Shown piece after piece: positions 33,423-45,614 of a stretch of 64,000 nt of DNA. The first letter of the stretch is position 1. Each line of letters opens with the position of its first letter. Source of the DNA: Podocnemis expansa (lineage: Eukaryota; Chordata; Testudines; Podocnemididae); assembly GCA_007922195.1 (NCBI GenBank), contig ML682005.1:39377390-39441389 (forward strand). The letters run 5' to 3'. Under the pieces are notes generated by a model, which searched no databases, was not told the origin of the DNA, and saw nothing but the letters and a program-made list of their open reading frames with translations. The position numbers and the translations under genes are program-made.

Positions 33423-34180
33423 CAGGGGTCGGCAACCCAAAAGGGGAGAAGAGCCCTTCTCTTCACCACCACCACAACTGCATGAGCCAGAGCCGGCCCT
33501 GTGGCTGCGCTGTGGCCTCTAGCACTGGCCGGGGGGTAGGCGGGTACATGCTCCCTCTGTCCCTGCCTCCGTTGGCGGGGCAGAGCAGCGCTGCCCCACC
33601 TACCTCCAGCCGGCTGCTTCTCCCAAGAGCAGCCAGCAGACAGCTGCAGTTTGCGGAGGTGGAGCCCTGGAATGGCCCCTCTGCGGAGTTCAGGCCGCGT
33701 CAAACCAGCCACCCCAAGGCTGAACGGGCCTGATCCAGGGCCTGGGGGTGAGACAGCCTCTGTTCAGGCCTGGGGTGGTCAGGTTGAAGCAGCCTGAATT
33801 CTGTGGGGGGGGCCATTCAGGGCCTCACCTCTGCAAGCTGCAGCTCTCCACTGGCCATTCTTGGGAGGGACAGCCAGCTGGGGATAGGCAGGGCAGCGCT
33901 GTTCTGCCCCAACAGCGGAGGCAGGGAGGGAGGGAGGGAGCATGAGCCTCCTGCACGCTCCCTGCTGGCGCTAGGGGCTGCGGCGCAGCCTCTGGGCTGC
34001 TTCCAGCTCATGCGGTTGTGTGAGAGGGTGGGGGTGACACCAGGGCCTGAAAGTGGGGGGCCTACACCAGCTGGGAATCCCTGGAGCACACCTGGGTCCC
34101 TGGAAGAGATTGCAAGGGAGCCAGAAGGGGACGCTCAGTGAGCCACAAGTGGCTCACTGAGCCTTCATTACCAATCCCTG
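33423..34180. mobile_element. hAT-type element whose interior is a ~270-bp-arm hairpin
   Basis: Left end CAGGGGTCGGCAACC; right end, complemented, CAGGGATTGGTAA. The flanks are an exact 8-base duplication TTGTAAGG (33415-33422 and 34181-34188). Inside, about 33460-33725 is the inverted copy of about 33757-34030 with a loop near 30 bases: for example CTGCAGTTTGCGGAGGTG (left arm) pairs with the complement of CACCTCTGCAAGCTGCAG (right arm). Because of this, minus-strand and plus-strand frames share KLQLS and QPAG motifs; they are not proteins. The subterminal palindrome AGCCACAAGTGGCT near the right end has a relative in the element at 46437-47010. Confidence 0.9.
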
Positions 34181-34188
34181 TTGTAAGG

Positions 34189-37100
34189 ATTTGTTTCATA
34201 CATGATGTTTGAAGTTTCTTAACCACATTTTAATTTAAATATCATCTGAGGTTTTAGACATGTACATACATATTCTCCCTCTTTCCTTTCTTTTCCCCCC
34301 AGCAGTTGAAATATAAATTTTTGGAATGTAAAAGCCCAGTATACTCAAATACCTAACAAGACTTCTTCATTTGTTTTGCCTTCATCCACCTATCTAGAGG
34401 CAAGTTCTGACATTCACATCAGTGGGACTTATAGGTGCTCAGTACTTGACAGGATTTGGTTGAGGTATTTGTACAGCAGCCAGCACCATAAAATCTGAAT
34501 AAATCATGCTTCTAGTTTTTAGAGCTGGTTTGAACCAAAATACTATGTGGAGATGTATCCATTTTAAGAAAGTTTTCATAAGAAAGAGAGACACTCTAGA
34601 AACTGGTGGTTAGGAGACCAACTTTCAATCTCTATTTTGCCAGATTCAGAATGATCTGCATTGAAAAACTGCACTGTGCAACCATGAAAGTTGCTGAAAA
34701 ATGAAATATTTGTCCTCAGATCAGCTTTGTATAGTCCAAACTGTTCATTCTGTAAAATGAAAAAAATACATAGGCATACTATACAAAACAATCCAGTCCA
34801 GCTAGTGGGATAAAATGAACTGACCTAAGAGGTCTTTTTCCATTTCTAATTCCTCTGATGCTATGTAACATGCTTTGTTTAAGGGCATATTTTTTTTCCT
34901 CAAAGTTCTGCCTTCATAGTTGGACTTCTGAAGTGAAATTGACTGGATCCCATGCTATTGTGGTATATATTAAGAGCTGGAGCAGTACACAAATTAATTG
35001 AGCTCTGCAGAAGTTGTAAGTGACGCTGACAGAGCTGCAGGATTTAGAGTAGCAGTACAGTGATAGTCACCAGAGCCCTAAAACAAATAGAAGTGTTGAA
35101 TGGTGAATATTTAATATTAAAAATGGCACTGAACATGGCTTCCCTCCTGTCTAAAGAATGGAATTCCCAGGGTGATATATAAAAAACCCATCAGACAAGG
35201 GTAAAGTAGGAAGTCTGTAAAATAGCTCTCTAATGAATTGAATAGAGTTTAATAGTCTATTGGCATGAGTAGGTGTTTATGCAAACAAATTCATTCGTCA
35301 CGTGTATTGTGAATACAAACTCCCTCTGTCTACAACTGTACTATTTTTCTATAACTTCTTGTGTACAGAGAGGTGTATAGTCAAGATCACCAGAATGTTT
35401 TCTTGACACTACAACAAGACAGAGGGCTAAGGCAGGTTACACTAATTGGTTACGATTTACTGTGAAGTAACAAAAACTTCAGCACTCTTTCTTCAGTACT
35501 GAGTGTTAAAAAGTGTCAGTGTTTGTTAAATATCTTAGACATTCAAAGAACATGTGTCTTTCATGGTAATGGTTAACTCTTGATGAAATTCAGACTTAAA
35601 GCAGTATAATTAAAACCTTCAGATGTTGAGCTAGATTTCATGGTAGCACAGGAGTTGTGTCCACTTGTCCCACTGTTAAATTTGGTCCAAAGCTCTGATT
35701 ATATTTATTTTTTTGGCAAATCTCAGTCTTGAACTCTTGAGTGAAATGAATCCTGCACTACAGGCACAGTATTTATTTATTTGTAGAAGATTCCCCTTGT
35801 CTTTGAAAGAGCATCATGCATCTCATCAACCAGCAGTGCACCGTTCCTGACAATGGTGTAGAAGATGAGTTAAAAGGGAGATTTTTGCTAGTAAGCCTGA
35901 AAGAAGTTACTGTTCTTTTCAGCCTGTTAGGCTTCTGTTTTGACCAGTCAAAATGTGTAACTTCATCCTTTTGGATGTATTGCAATAAAGCCATTCTTGA
36001 CTGATGGCACAGAGGCTGGATCCTGCACAGTGCAAATATATAGTGCTACACACACAATGACAAGGTAAAAGAGAAGGAACTGGAGAGGGAGCATATCGGA
36101 ATACTGCATCGAGACTAATACTTCATTGCCACCCAATTACTCCTGTCCAGAGGAAGCATATGAAAGAAACCATAAATATTCACTTCATTCATATGTCTCC
36201 TCAGATGTTCCCATTCTTCTTTCAGACCCTGCTTTCTTCAGCACGAGGGAGTAGGCATACAAAGGGCTGTAGGTTTATGCTTTATGAAGAAGAATTTATC
36301 TGTGCCTGTAAAGAACAGAACAGCTTAGTGGCTCCCATGTGCAGCTTCCACTTGCACTTACACTGCCTGTCATGTACCACATAGATTTGCAAGGTCAAGT
36401 CTTTAGAGTATTGAGAATAATCCACAATACACTTAAGTTCACAAGATAATTATCAGCATGCTGGTTGGTTGTTTTGGGTTGATTGGTTTTTGTTCATTTG
36501 TGCTGGGTTCTTTGCTTTGTTTATATTTGATCCTTGTATCCATCATCAAGAGCATCACTATCCCTAACTACTGTTACTGTAGTATTAAGGAATGCTGAAG
36601 GTGCGAAGGCAGGTTCTAAATAACCAGGAAATCTGCAAATGGAGTCAGATGAGTTGCCTTTGTTCTATGTCAGTTTGACCACAATTAAGCATGCACAAGA
36701 GACACATAAGAATGACCTGTAAAACAGGACATCTGGGCAAAGCTGCCTAGAAAACAAAAGACATTTTCACTGGAATTTTCCCCTCCTGTTTTTGTCCAAA
36801 TCCTGTTTCGACGAAATTCTCTAACCATATCTATCTCTTATGTTGTTTGAGTTAACTGGTGGTGGACATTCTTGAAGCCCAAACCCAGTACTTTCCAAAC
36901 AATGGAAATACTTGAATCCAGATCTGAATGTTGCCGCTGGTACCTGCTCCTATAATAGGCCTAAACAAGAATCCTAAATTCAAACATTTTGGATTTTGGG
37001 GAAGTCTTGATTCAGATAGTTATCTCTATCTAAATATTGTAATTCATGGAATTAATGAATAACTGGTTTCACTATTGCAAATTCTTCTTTCTCCCCCAAT

Positions 37101-38344
37101 GTACTGAGTTATCTGATTCTTTTTTTCTAAATAAAAGGCAGACTGGGCCATATTTACAAAACATGCCCTCATTTATGCATGCAAATGATGGTACTTGCAA
37201 AAGCAAAATCTGCAAATCCCCTAAAGGCATAATCTGCAACTTTTATTCACTTTGAGTAGTATTTCCTTTCATAAACAGTCCCAGTAAAGTATGGGTTGCC
37301 AAATCAGTGCTCTAAAAATGTGTAAATGCAAATGAAAGTACATTAAGAATTATAAGACTAAATGGTTTGATATCCCCCCTAAATTTGCCCAGATTTGAAG
37401 ACCAAAGTATGGCCCCTTTGACTATTTGGCCGGTTATGTTTTTATTTTACTTCAGCTTACTTCATGTGACTTTGTAATTTTAGAATTTGTACAATTAAAG
37501 TATCTCTGAATAACAGTTTTTCATGAAAATGCTTCCATTCAAGCATGGGGGCCTCTTACTATTCTGTGGATGACCTATTAACAAAACAAATAATTAGAAT
37601 CACAAAGACAGTCTATTTGGGAATGTTAACTAACACTCCTTACCCCTGTCACTCTCCATCTTCTATCTCTGCCCCAGCTTCCCCAGCAGCTGATGACAAT
37701 TAAATCTATGGATGTAAGGAACTCACCTCACACCAGTCTGCTGTAATTATAACTTTGCTGCCGACTTCCAGATCTGACAGGCTCCGTCTTGTCTGCCCCT
37801 TGACGCTGTGGCATTTATTTACAATCTCAATAACATCTTGCAGAAAATGAATTGTACTAGTGCCAGGGATCAGTGATTGATATATTGTGAAATGTTAATA
37901 GGAGCAAACATTGAAAGACAGAGAATAAGGGACTAGGATAATGGACAATTATGTAAATTTTTCAAAGAACTTTAAGGAGGTGAAGTCCTTTGCAAAAAAA
38001 AAAAAAAAAATCAAAAACCTATTGGCATTTAGCAATGAAACATAAAGTACAAAGAGGCAAGGAGAAAATTCCATTCAGGTTTTGTCCAATGACCACTGCA
38101 TTTCCTAAACAAAATTGCTGGACTTGTTTTATGTGTAAGCATGTGTGCATGCAGACAAACACAATGGAACCCATTTACACTGAACTTGCGTACAAAGTGA
38201 AACTCTGTGAGGTATGATTTTATTCAAGAAAGTTTAAAATTGCTTCAGTGTGCTCAGATGCTATAGTGATGGGTGACTTTTCTTATACAAACACTGTGCA
38301 AATTCCAATTCACTTGATAGTGGACCACCATTTACGTTGAGATG
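34189..38344. other. 4.1 kb with no gene or named repeat recognised
   Basis: AT-rich, apparently unique. A fragment near 34455-34500 (TTTGTACAGCAGCCAGCACC...TGAATAAATCATG) may be an L2-type tail. 37660-37930 looks repeat-free, with CAGCTGATGACAATTAAATC and TGATTGATATATTGTG, and is a candidate conserved stretch. A17 run at about 37995-38010. Confidence 0.45.
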
Positions 38345-38368
38345 TTCCAAAGGGGTAGCCTCCTTGCT
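38345..38368 (+). repeat. minimal SINE remnant: head joined to end
   Basis: TTCCAAAGGGGTAGCC (SINE head) is joined directly to TCCTTGCT, the end of the inverted arm. This looks like a deletion between the head and the last bases of a fold-back SINE; it is too short to exclude chance. Confidence 0.4.
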
Positions 38369-38689
38369 CATTTTTATTAAGGTGGTTCTGTGGACAGTGT
38401 GAATTTACCAGAGGCCCATTCTCTGTCATCCACTCCCTCCCAAGGATGTGCACTGCTCCAAAGGAACAGGTGAAAGTCCACTGTATGGAATGTTTGAGAT
38501 CTCTCTCTTACGAAGCGATGAGAGGGATTGGGGAGGTGCAGTGATCTTTATACAATCTACAGTTATGTGAAAACATCCATTTGATGTGTAGTGGAAGTCA
38601 AAAAAGCTAACAGTATTAAGAGTCATTAAGAAAATGATAGATAATAAATATCATACCACCACTGCGTAAATGCATGGTACTCTGTCACC

Positions 38690-39362
38690 TTAACTGTGAT
38701 GGACAGTTGTGGTCACCCCATCTCAAAAAATACATATTAGAATTGGCAAAAGTACAGAGAAGGGCAACAAAAATGACTAAAAGTATGAAACAGTTTCCCT
38801 GTGAAGAGAGATTAAAAAGACAGTGACTAGTCAGCCTGGAAAAGATGCAATTAAGAAGAGTATAATAGAAGTCTATAAAAGTATGAATGATGTGAAGAAA
38901 GTGAAAGTTTTATTTATCCTGTCACACAACACAAGAACCAGGCAGCACCCAATGAAGTTAATAGGCAACGGAATTAAAACAAAAGGCAGTGCTTCTTAAC
39001 GAAATACACAGTCAACCTATGACACTCATTGCCAAGGGGAAATTGGGAATAGAAAAATTATAACTGGCTTTAAAAAAAGAATTAGATAAGTTCATGGAGG
39101 ATAGGTCATTAATGGCTATTAGCCAAGATGATCAAGTATGCAACCCCATATTCTGGGTGTCTCTGAACCTCTGATGGCAAAATGCTGAAACTGGATGACA
39201 GGGGATAGACAATTCAATGCTTAATCTGTTCAGTTCATTCCCCTGTAGCATCTGGTTCTGGCTGCTGTTGGAAAACAAGACACTGATGTTTAAGAAGTAG
39301 CCTTAACCAACACTCCACTGCTACAGAAGGGCCATTGGTCTGACCCAGTATAGCATTTTAGG
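38690..39362 (+). mobile_element. 5'-truncated CR1 LINE, 3' end
   Basis: CR1-like words occur in order on the plus strand: GTGGTCACCCCATCTC, AGAGAAGGGCAACAAAAATG, CTGGCTTTAAAAAAAGAATT (3' UTR side), TTCATGGAGGATAGGTC, TTAATGGCTATTAGCCAAGATG, GTTCATTCCCCTGTAGCATC, and the end GGTCTGACCCAGTATAGCAT. The ORF2 end is decayed by stops. It shares its 3' end type with the minus-strand CR1 at 42.8 kb. Confidence 0.88.
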
Positions 39363-39590
39363 GTTTTTATTCCATGCAGGCAAGACAGACTGCATAATAA
39401 AAATTTAATGACTGCAAACTACAGAGGGCTAGGTAAATAGAAAATCTTTTGCCTTAAAAGGTAAACTCTGTGTTCCAAAAGCTCATCAGTGCTCATGTAG
39501 TAATTTTCCTATATTCTACTTGTATGAATCTCAGCTGTATAAAAATAATTAGCTCTAAAGCAAATTTATAACTTAATTCTGCAGTCTTAG

Positions 39591-39825
39591 GGTTTGTCTA
39601 CATTGCGGCTGGGAGCATGCCTCTCAACCTGGGTAAACAGACATGTGCTTGGTCTGCTCAAGCTAGCATGCTAAAAATAGCAGTGTGGACATCACAGTAG
39701 CCCAAGCCACCCACTGGCGTGTGGACCCAGAAAGTTAGGTGGGCTTCTGCTTGGGTGGGCAGCCTCTGCTGCAGCCTGTGTTGTAGTTCCCACATGGCTA
39801 TTTTTAGAACACTAATAGCTCAAAT
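39591..39825. mobile_element. Chompy-like MITE fragment, one end only
   Basis: Begins GGTTTGTCTACATTGCGGC just after TTAG and contains paired CTAAAAATAGC (39671 on) and GCTATTTTTAG (39798 on) words. The right terminal repeat is missing; the CR1 starting at 39831 follows immediately, so that insertion may have removed it. Confidence 0.5.
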
Positions 39826-39830
39826 CTAGG

Positions 39831-40535
39831 TCATAGAATGGCATAGAATTATAGAAACTGGAAAGGACCATGAGAGGTCATCAAGTCCAGTTCCCTGCAG
39901 GACCAAGTACCACCTTAAACCATCCCTGATAGGTACTTGTCTAACTTGCTCTTTAAAACTTCCAATGATGGAGATTCCACAACCTGCCTAGGCAACTTAT
40001 TCCAGTGGCTAATTACCCTGGCAGTTAGGAATTTTTTCCTGATGCCCAACCTAAACCTCCCTGGCTTTAATTTAAGCCCATTACTTCTTGGTTTATGATC
40101 AGTAGTTAAGGAGAACAATTTTTCTCTCTCCTCCTCTTGACAACCTTTTAGGTTCTTGAAAACTATCATATCCCCTCTCAGTCTCCTCTTTTCTAGAATG
40201 ACAAACCCAACTCTTTCAATTTTCCCTCATAAGTCGTGTTCCGAACCTCTAATTATTCATGTTGCTATTCTTTGGACTTTCTCCAATTTGTCCACATTTT
40301 TCCTGAAATGAAGCATCCAGAACTGGACCCAGTACTCCAGTTGAGGCCTAATCTACCTGGAATAGAGCAGATAAATTACTTCTTGTGTCTTACTTACAAT
40401 ACTCCAGTTTATACATCCAAGAATGACATTTGCTTTTTTTGCAACCATGTTACACTTTTGACTCATAGTTAGCTTGTGGTCCATTATGACATGCAGATCC
40501 CTTTCCACAGTATTCATTCCTAGGCGGTCACAACA
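39831..40535 (-). mobile_element. 5'-truncated CR1 LINE, 3' part
   Basis: The minus-strand 3' end has TATAGAA/TCATAGAATGG octamer-like units (39831 on). A minus-strand frame of 84 codons (39915-40169) carries the CR1 ORF2 C-terminal motifs: [40 protein letters not shown], then stop before the UTR. Farther upstream, to about 40535, complement words such as CCAGAACTGGACCCAGTACT and GATCCCTTTCCACAGTA match CR1 ORF2. Frameshifts break the frame beyond 40170. Confidence 0.92.
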
Positions 40536-42665
40536 GTCATATGTGTTCCAAGCTGAAAGGAGAAGCTTTTAGTTTTTAGTTGGTGGGATGGTGGCAGTCA
40601 TGTACCATGGGCCTACACAGCCAAGGGGCCAATGCTTGCATATGCCCCTCTCCCCCATCAGTGGCAGTGGCAGCTAAGTTAAGAGCACTGTAAGGGCAGG
40701 GGTTTGAAGGCTTGTTTTCTGCTCTCAGCAACTCCCCCCTTCTCCACTGTGGGGACAGTGGGTGCAGGATGAGAGTGGAAGTGATGGGGCAGATGCCTCC
40801 AAGCTGCCCAGTAGTGGAAAGGCAGGGGTCATGGCAGGCTCTGCTCCAGAGTCTCTTTGTTGCCCCAAAGCCCATAAACAGCCAAGGTCCTGGCAGCTCT
40901 CTGGTGTAATCACACCCAGCTCAAGGCAGAGAGGCCAAAAGACTGCCTGCTACCCCTCTCAGTAGGAGCAATCAACCCCCAGCAGGCCTGAGCTGTGGTC
41001 GTCATGGTCATTGGGAATGTCAGAACCTGGCAGCTCCTGGCCACCTGCAACTGTCAGAGATAACTAAAAGAAGGAGATCCCGGCTGGTGCCCCACTCAGA
41101 CTGGCGCCTGGGGGTTATGGCCCCATCCAACCCCAGCCTGGTCAGTCTGCCGCTTGGTGGTGAGAAAGCTTCCAAAAGTAAAGACTCAGTGCCACTTAGG
41201 CCCTGTTGACATTCTTCCATATATTTTTCCATTCATTTAGTGCATACTCAGTGCCTCAGGCTGGTCTCACTCAGGTAAGCCAGTGCAAATAAGGATAAAT
41301 TCTGCTGTTGACATTAATGGCTTTCATAATACCTGCACTATAGATCAGAATTGGGCCTTACTGATTCCCTCCTCTGTTATGCATTTTAGGACATTCTCTC
41401 TCCTCTTTGTTTAAAACTTCTTGAGTAGCTGTGCCAGGAGTGGGAGGAGGGTGAGAGTTTTTTCTATTAGAATTTGCTGAAGAAAACTAAAGAATAATTC
41501 CCTTTTGCCTCAACTTGACAGGCAGTGCATAGTGATCTCAGGCATCTCCAGTAATCAGCGATGTGTGTAAGAGTCTCCACCCACAAGATGAGAGAATAAC
41601 TATGGGGGAAAGAGACCTATTGCAGGAGTGGAGTGTGGGTTAAGGGTACTTCTTAAAAGTTAGGTCAGAGAGCAGGTACATTAGCCAAACATGAAGGACC
41701 ACTGTTTGTACAGAATCCTACTGAATGTTCATAGTCTCTCCTGTTCGCTAGGAAGGAAAAAAAAAAAAACAAAAACAAAGTAACTGGAAGTGTGAATACA
41801 TGCAGAAAATGTGCAGTGTTCCCAAATAAGCGACATAGCAGTGCTCTTCTGAGCAGGGTTGCCCACTAGATTGGGACCAGAATAATTCCCCCAGGTTTAC
41901 TTTCTCTCATAAAAAAAGGCTGCAGTTTTTAAGACAAAGCCCATGAAAAGCAAAACCTACTCAGATTTTGGAAATTGATTAATGATTAAACATATTTAGA
42001 TGGGTCCTTTGCAAAGTAGTAAAGATTTGCTGATGACACAGTTGCATTCTTAAGGGAAATGGATGTTAATTGCTGTCTAGACATTTTATTACTACAGTGG
42101 GGCACTGGTCATTGACCATCTCTCTTTCTTTTTTTACACCATAAACTGTAGGTCAGGCTAAACTGTTTGTTTGTTTCTGTGGAAGATAACAATATGGTTT
42201 CAGGGTGGTATGTAACTGAGAACTTTTAGAGATACCAATCTCATCTGTCCTGAGAGAAATTCAACAGGCAAATGTGCATGTGACAAAGACTTTATCTATT
42301 TTGTAAGCATGACCTGCAAAAGGAAAGTTCATTTCATCTAATTTTGAATAGATTCCACTAGCTATACAATGTAGTGCGTGCATTTGAAAGTGTTACCCCC
42401 TCCCCCAGATTTATAACACTGTATAGTAACAGTTTAACTAGTTTCAGTATTGGGCTAGAAGCTATGACTTTGTATTCACAATATGTTACAATGCACTGTT
42501 AAGATTCAAGCAAGTGTCATTTGTTGCAGAGATGAAAGGCTAATCGCTATTAATTCTGTTTGTGTAGCAAGCAAGTGGTTAAAGATTAATTCTGATGAAA
42601 TGTGCTACCAAATGGCTTCCTGTTACCAGAAATCTTCACAGAGGCACACGCATTAATTCCTTGAG
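40536..42665. other. no gene seen; GC-rich block 40560-41210
   Basis: 40560-41210 is sharply GC-richer with frames up to 99 codons on both strands and may be the interior of an unbounded DNA transposon. The remainder is AT-rich, with an A run at 41758-41770 and fragments of a palindromic amniote repeat near 41294-41358 (GATCAGAATTGGGCC). Confidence 0.45.
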
Positions 42666-42775
42666 TCTGATTCTGATCTCATTTACCACAGTTTTACATC
42701 AGTATAAATCTGTTGACTTCAGTAGATTTACTCCAAATTTACATTAGTGTAACCAAGCCCTTCATGTCAATTTTA
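42666..42775. repeat. palindromic amniote repeat (TCTGATCTCA...TTACACTAGTGTAA type)
   Basis: GATTCTGATCTCATTTACC, CAGTATAAATCTGTTGACTTC, then AAATTTACATTAGTGTAACC form a diverged palindrome that I remember as widespread in turtles and birds. A fragment of the same type is at 59281-59365. Confidence 0.5.
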
Positions 42776-43226
42776 CATAAAATAATGGGCATAACAGATC
42801 AAACCAATGTTTCATCTAGTCCAATATCCTGTCTTCTGTCAGTGGCCAATGCCACATGCTTCAAAGTGAATGAACAGACAGGGCAATAATTGAGTGATCC
42901 ATCCCCTGTCATCCACACCCAATATGTGGCAGTCACAGACTCAGGGAAACCTGGAGCATGAGGTTGCATCCCTGACCATCTTGTCTAATAGCCACTGATG
43001 GACCTATCTTTCTTGATTTTATCTAATTCTTTTTTTAATCCTGTTATAATTTCTGCCTTCACAACATCTTCTGGCAATGAGTTCCACAGGTTGGCTGTAT
43101 GTTTTGTGAAGAAGCACTTTTTTGTTGTGTTTTAATTCTGTTGCCTATTAATTTCATTAGGTGGTCCTGGGTTGTTTTCTTGTTATATGGAAGAGCAAAT
43201 AACACATTCCTATTCACCTTCTCCAA

Positions 43227-43718
43227 CAGGGCCAAATTCTACCCCTCACCATGGGGCCCCATCCTACCTGGGCCACCCCTGACTTCATAGGCTGGCCCCC
43301 ATGCCCCCCAGCCCCGCTCTGGTCAGTCTGAAAGGGGGGTGGCTGGCTGGTGTGTGGCATAGGGGCTTCAGATTCAGGTCCCCAGGGCCACGAGCCCTGG
43401 AAGGACTTGCTAGAGCAGTGGTGGACTGGCTGCAAGCAAACTGCCCCTCACCCCCAGGCAGAGCAAAGAGGAGTTGACCCAACCAGCTCTAGTGCTAGAC
43501 TAACTAGCCCAGGGGGAAGGTTATAGCTCAGAGCCTGGCCTTTGACTTCAGGGCCCCGCCCCCAGCACTGGCAAATTAGGACCACTCTCAGCACTTCGGC
43601 CCTGCCAGCACTGAGCCGGAGGTGGGGGCGGGAGAGTGCCAGATTATTAAGGGGTTAGGGACTGTAGCCTGGGGCCTGGGGCTATAGACCCTAAAGCCGT
43701 TCTGATAATCCAGCCCTT
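43227..43718. mobile_element. hAT-type element nested in CR1, 492 bp
   Basis: It interrupts the CR1 where the flanking CR1 text runs CACCTTCTCCA|...|CATTCATGATTTTATAGA. The left end is CAGGGCCAAATTCT; the complemented right end is AAGGGCTGGATTATC, an imperfect inverted repeat. Flanks TTCTCCAA and TTCTCATT agree in five of eight bases, consistent with a decayed 8-base duplication. GC-rich interior, no coding capacity. Confidence 0.72.
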
Positions 43719-44366
43719 TTCTCATTCATGATTTTATAGATCTCTATCATATGTTTCCTACCCACACCCCATGCAATCATCTTTCTTCCAACCTAAATCT
43801 CTTTAATCTTTTCTCATGTTGAAGCTGTTTCATACCCTCGGTTATTTTTGTTGTCCTTCTCTGTATCTATCCAGTTCTTAACAGCTCTGGGGTAAACAGA
43901 ACTGTAAGCAGTATTCAAGGGCTGGGCATAGCATGGATTTATGCAATGACATTATATTTACTGTCATCTTATCCATCTTTTTCCTACAAGTGCCTAACAT
44001 TCTGTCAGTTTTGTTGATTGCTATTGACACTGAGCATATGTTTTCAGAGAACTATCTACAATGACCGCAAGATCCCTTTCTTGAGTAGTAACATCTAATT
44101 TAGAACTCATCATTTTGTATTGGGATTATAGTTTTTCAGTGTGTTATTACTTAATACTTATCAACATTGAATTTCATCTGACATTTTGTTGCTCAGTCAC
44201 TCAGGTTCATGAGATCCCTCACAGTCAGCTTTAGGCTTAACTGTCTTGAGTAAGCTAGTATCATCTGAAAACATCTTCACCTCACCATTTATCTCTTATC
44301 TCAGTCATTTTATGAATATATTGAACAGCATAGATAGATCACAGCACAGATCCTTGGGAGACCCTG

Positions 44367-44669
44367 TTATTTACATTGTGAAAACCTACTACTTATTCCT
44401 GTCCTTTGTTTCCTATGTTTTAACCAGTTACTGATCCATGAAAGGACCTTCCCTCTTATTCCATGACAGCTTACTTTGCTCAAGAGCATTTGGTGTGAGA
44501 CTTTGTGGAAGGCTTTCTCAAACTCCATAAGTGCTATATCCATTGGATTATCCCTGTCCACAAACTTGGTGACTCCCCATCCCCCCCAGGAATTCAAAAA
44601 ATAGATTGGTGAGGCATGATTTCCCATTACAAAAGTCATGTCAATTCTCACCCAAAATGTTGTGTTCAT
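44367..44669 (-). pseudogene. CR1 ORF2 reverse transcriptase remnant
   Basis: A 100-codon minus-strand frame contains MEFEKAFHKVSHQMLLSKV and GIRGKVLSWISNWLKHRKQR, corresponding to the remembered CR1 reverse-transcriptase block DFQKAFDKVPHQRLL...GIxGKVLxWIxxWLxxRKQ. The catalytic FADD-like motif lies outside this open segment, and flanking sequence is broken by stops. It is a dead internal piece of the 42.8-48.3 kb CR1. Confidence 0.88.
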
Positions 44670-45406
44670 CAGCCAATTTGCCTGATACTGAAATTAAAGT
44701 TTACCAGCCTAAAATTTTCAGGGTTGTCTATGCAGCCTTTTTTAAAAATTAGTATTACATTAACAATCCTCTAGTCTTCTGAAGATATCTATAGAGGTTG
44801 ATTTTAATGATAAATTGCATACTACAGTTAGTAATTCTGAAGGAATACTAACATGAAATTTCAGAACACCTAGTGAATACCGTCAGGTCTGGTGACCTAT
44901 TCCTATTTATCTGTTTATTCCAAAATCATCTCTAGTGACACCTCAGTCATGAAAAATTCCTAAGATTGTCACCTAGAAAGATAGCTCAGAAAACTCCCTC
45001 AAATCTCTGCAGTGAAGACTGATGCAAAGAATTCATGTAGTTTCTGTGCAATGGCTGTTTTCCTTAAGTGCTCCTTTAGCACCTTGATTATCCAGTGGCC
45101 CCACTGATAATTTGGTAGCCTTCCTGCTTCTTCTACTTTAAAAAAATTACTTTTCGTTTTTCTGTCTTTTGTGAGTTGCTCTTCAAATTCTTTTTCAGCC
45201 TGCCTAATTACACTTCTGCATTTCCCTTTTCAGAGTTTAAGCTCCTTTCTTTAGTAGGATTTGGCTTCCAGGTTTTTAAAGGGATGCTTTGTTGCCTTTA
45301 TACATCTCTTTTTACTTGATTGTTCAGCTATGTTGACTTTTTTTTTTCAGTCCTCTTACTGACTTTTTCTTAATTTGGAGTTTATTATTATAGTGAACCT
45401 CTATTA

Positions 45407-45614
45407 CAGTGGTTCCCAACATTTTCTCCGCCTGGCACATCTTGCTACCTTTAATTAATTTGAGAAATACCACCATATAGTTTCCAAATGAACTCATGAA
45501 TATTCATGAGCCAATCCAGAGCTCTTCGAGTAGTTTTTCAAAAAATTTTGTAGCACACCTGCTCAGACCTGATGGCACACCTGTGTGCCATGGCACACTG
45601 GTTGGGAAACACTG
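45407..45614. mobile_element. hAT-type MITE, 208 bp (family A), nested in CR1
   Basis: The ends CAGTGGTTCCCAAC and GTTGGGAAACACTG are inverted repeats with one mismatch in 14. An exact 8-base duplication CTCTATTA flanks it (45399-45406 and 45615-45622). It is related to the 1.18 kb element at 1904-3083 in opposite orientation: complemented left-hand sequence shares GGTGGT, GTGCCA, GGAGAAAA and TTGGGAACCACTG with that element's right end, and both carry ATGAATATTCATGA. Confidence 0.93.

Noticed and set aside
33317..33945. Pair of similar peptides from opposite strands, suggesting duplicated genes
   Set aside because: The similarity is fully explained by the long inverted repeat inside the hAT element at 33423-34180.
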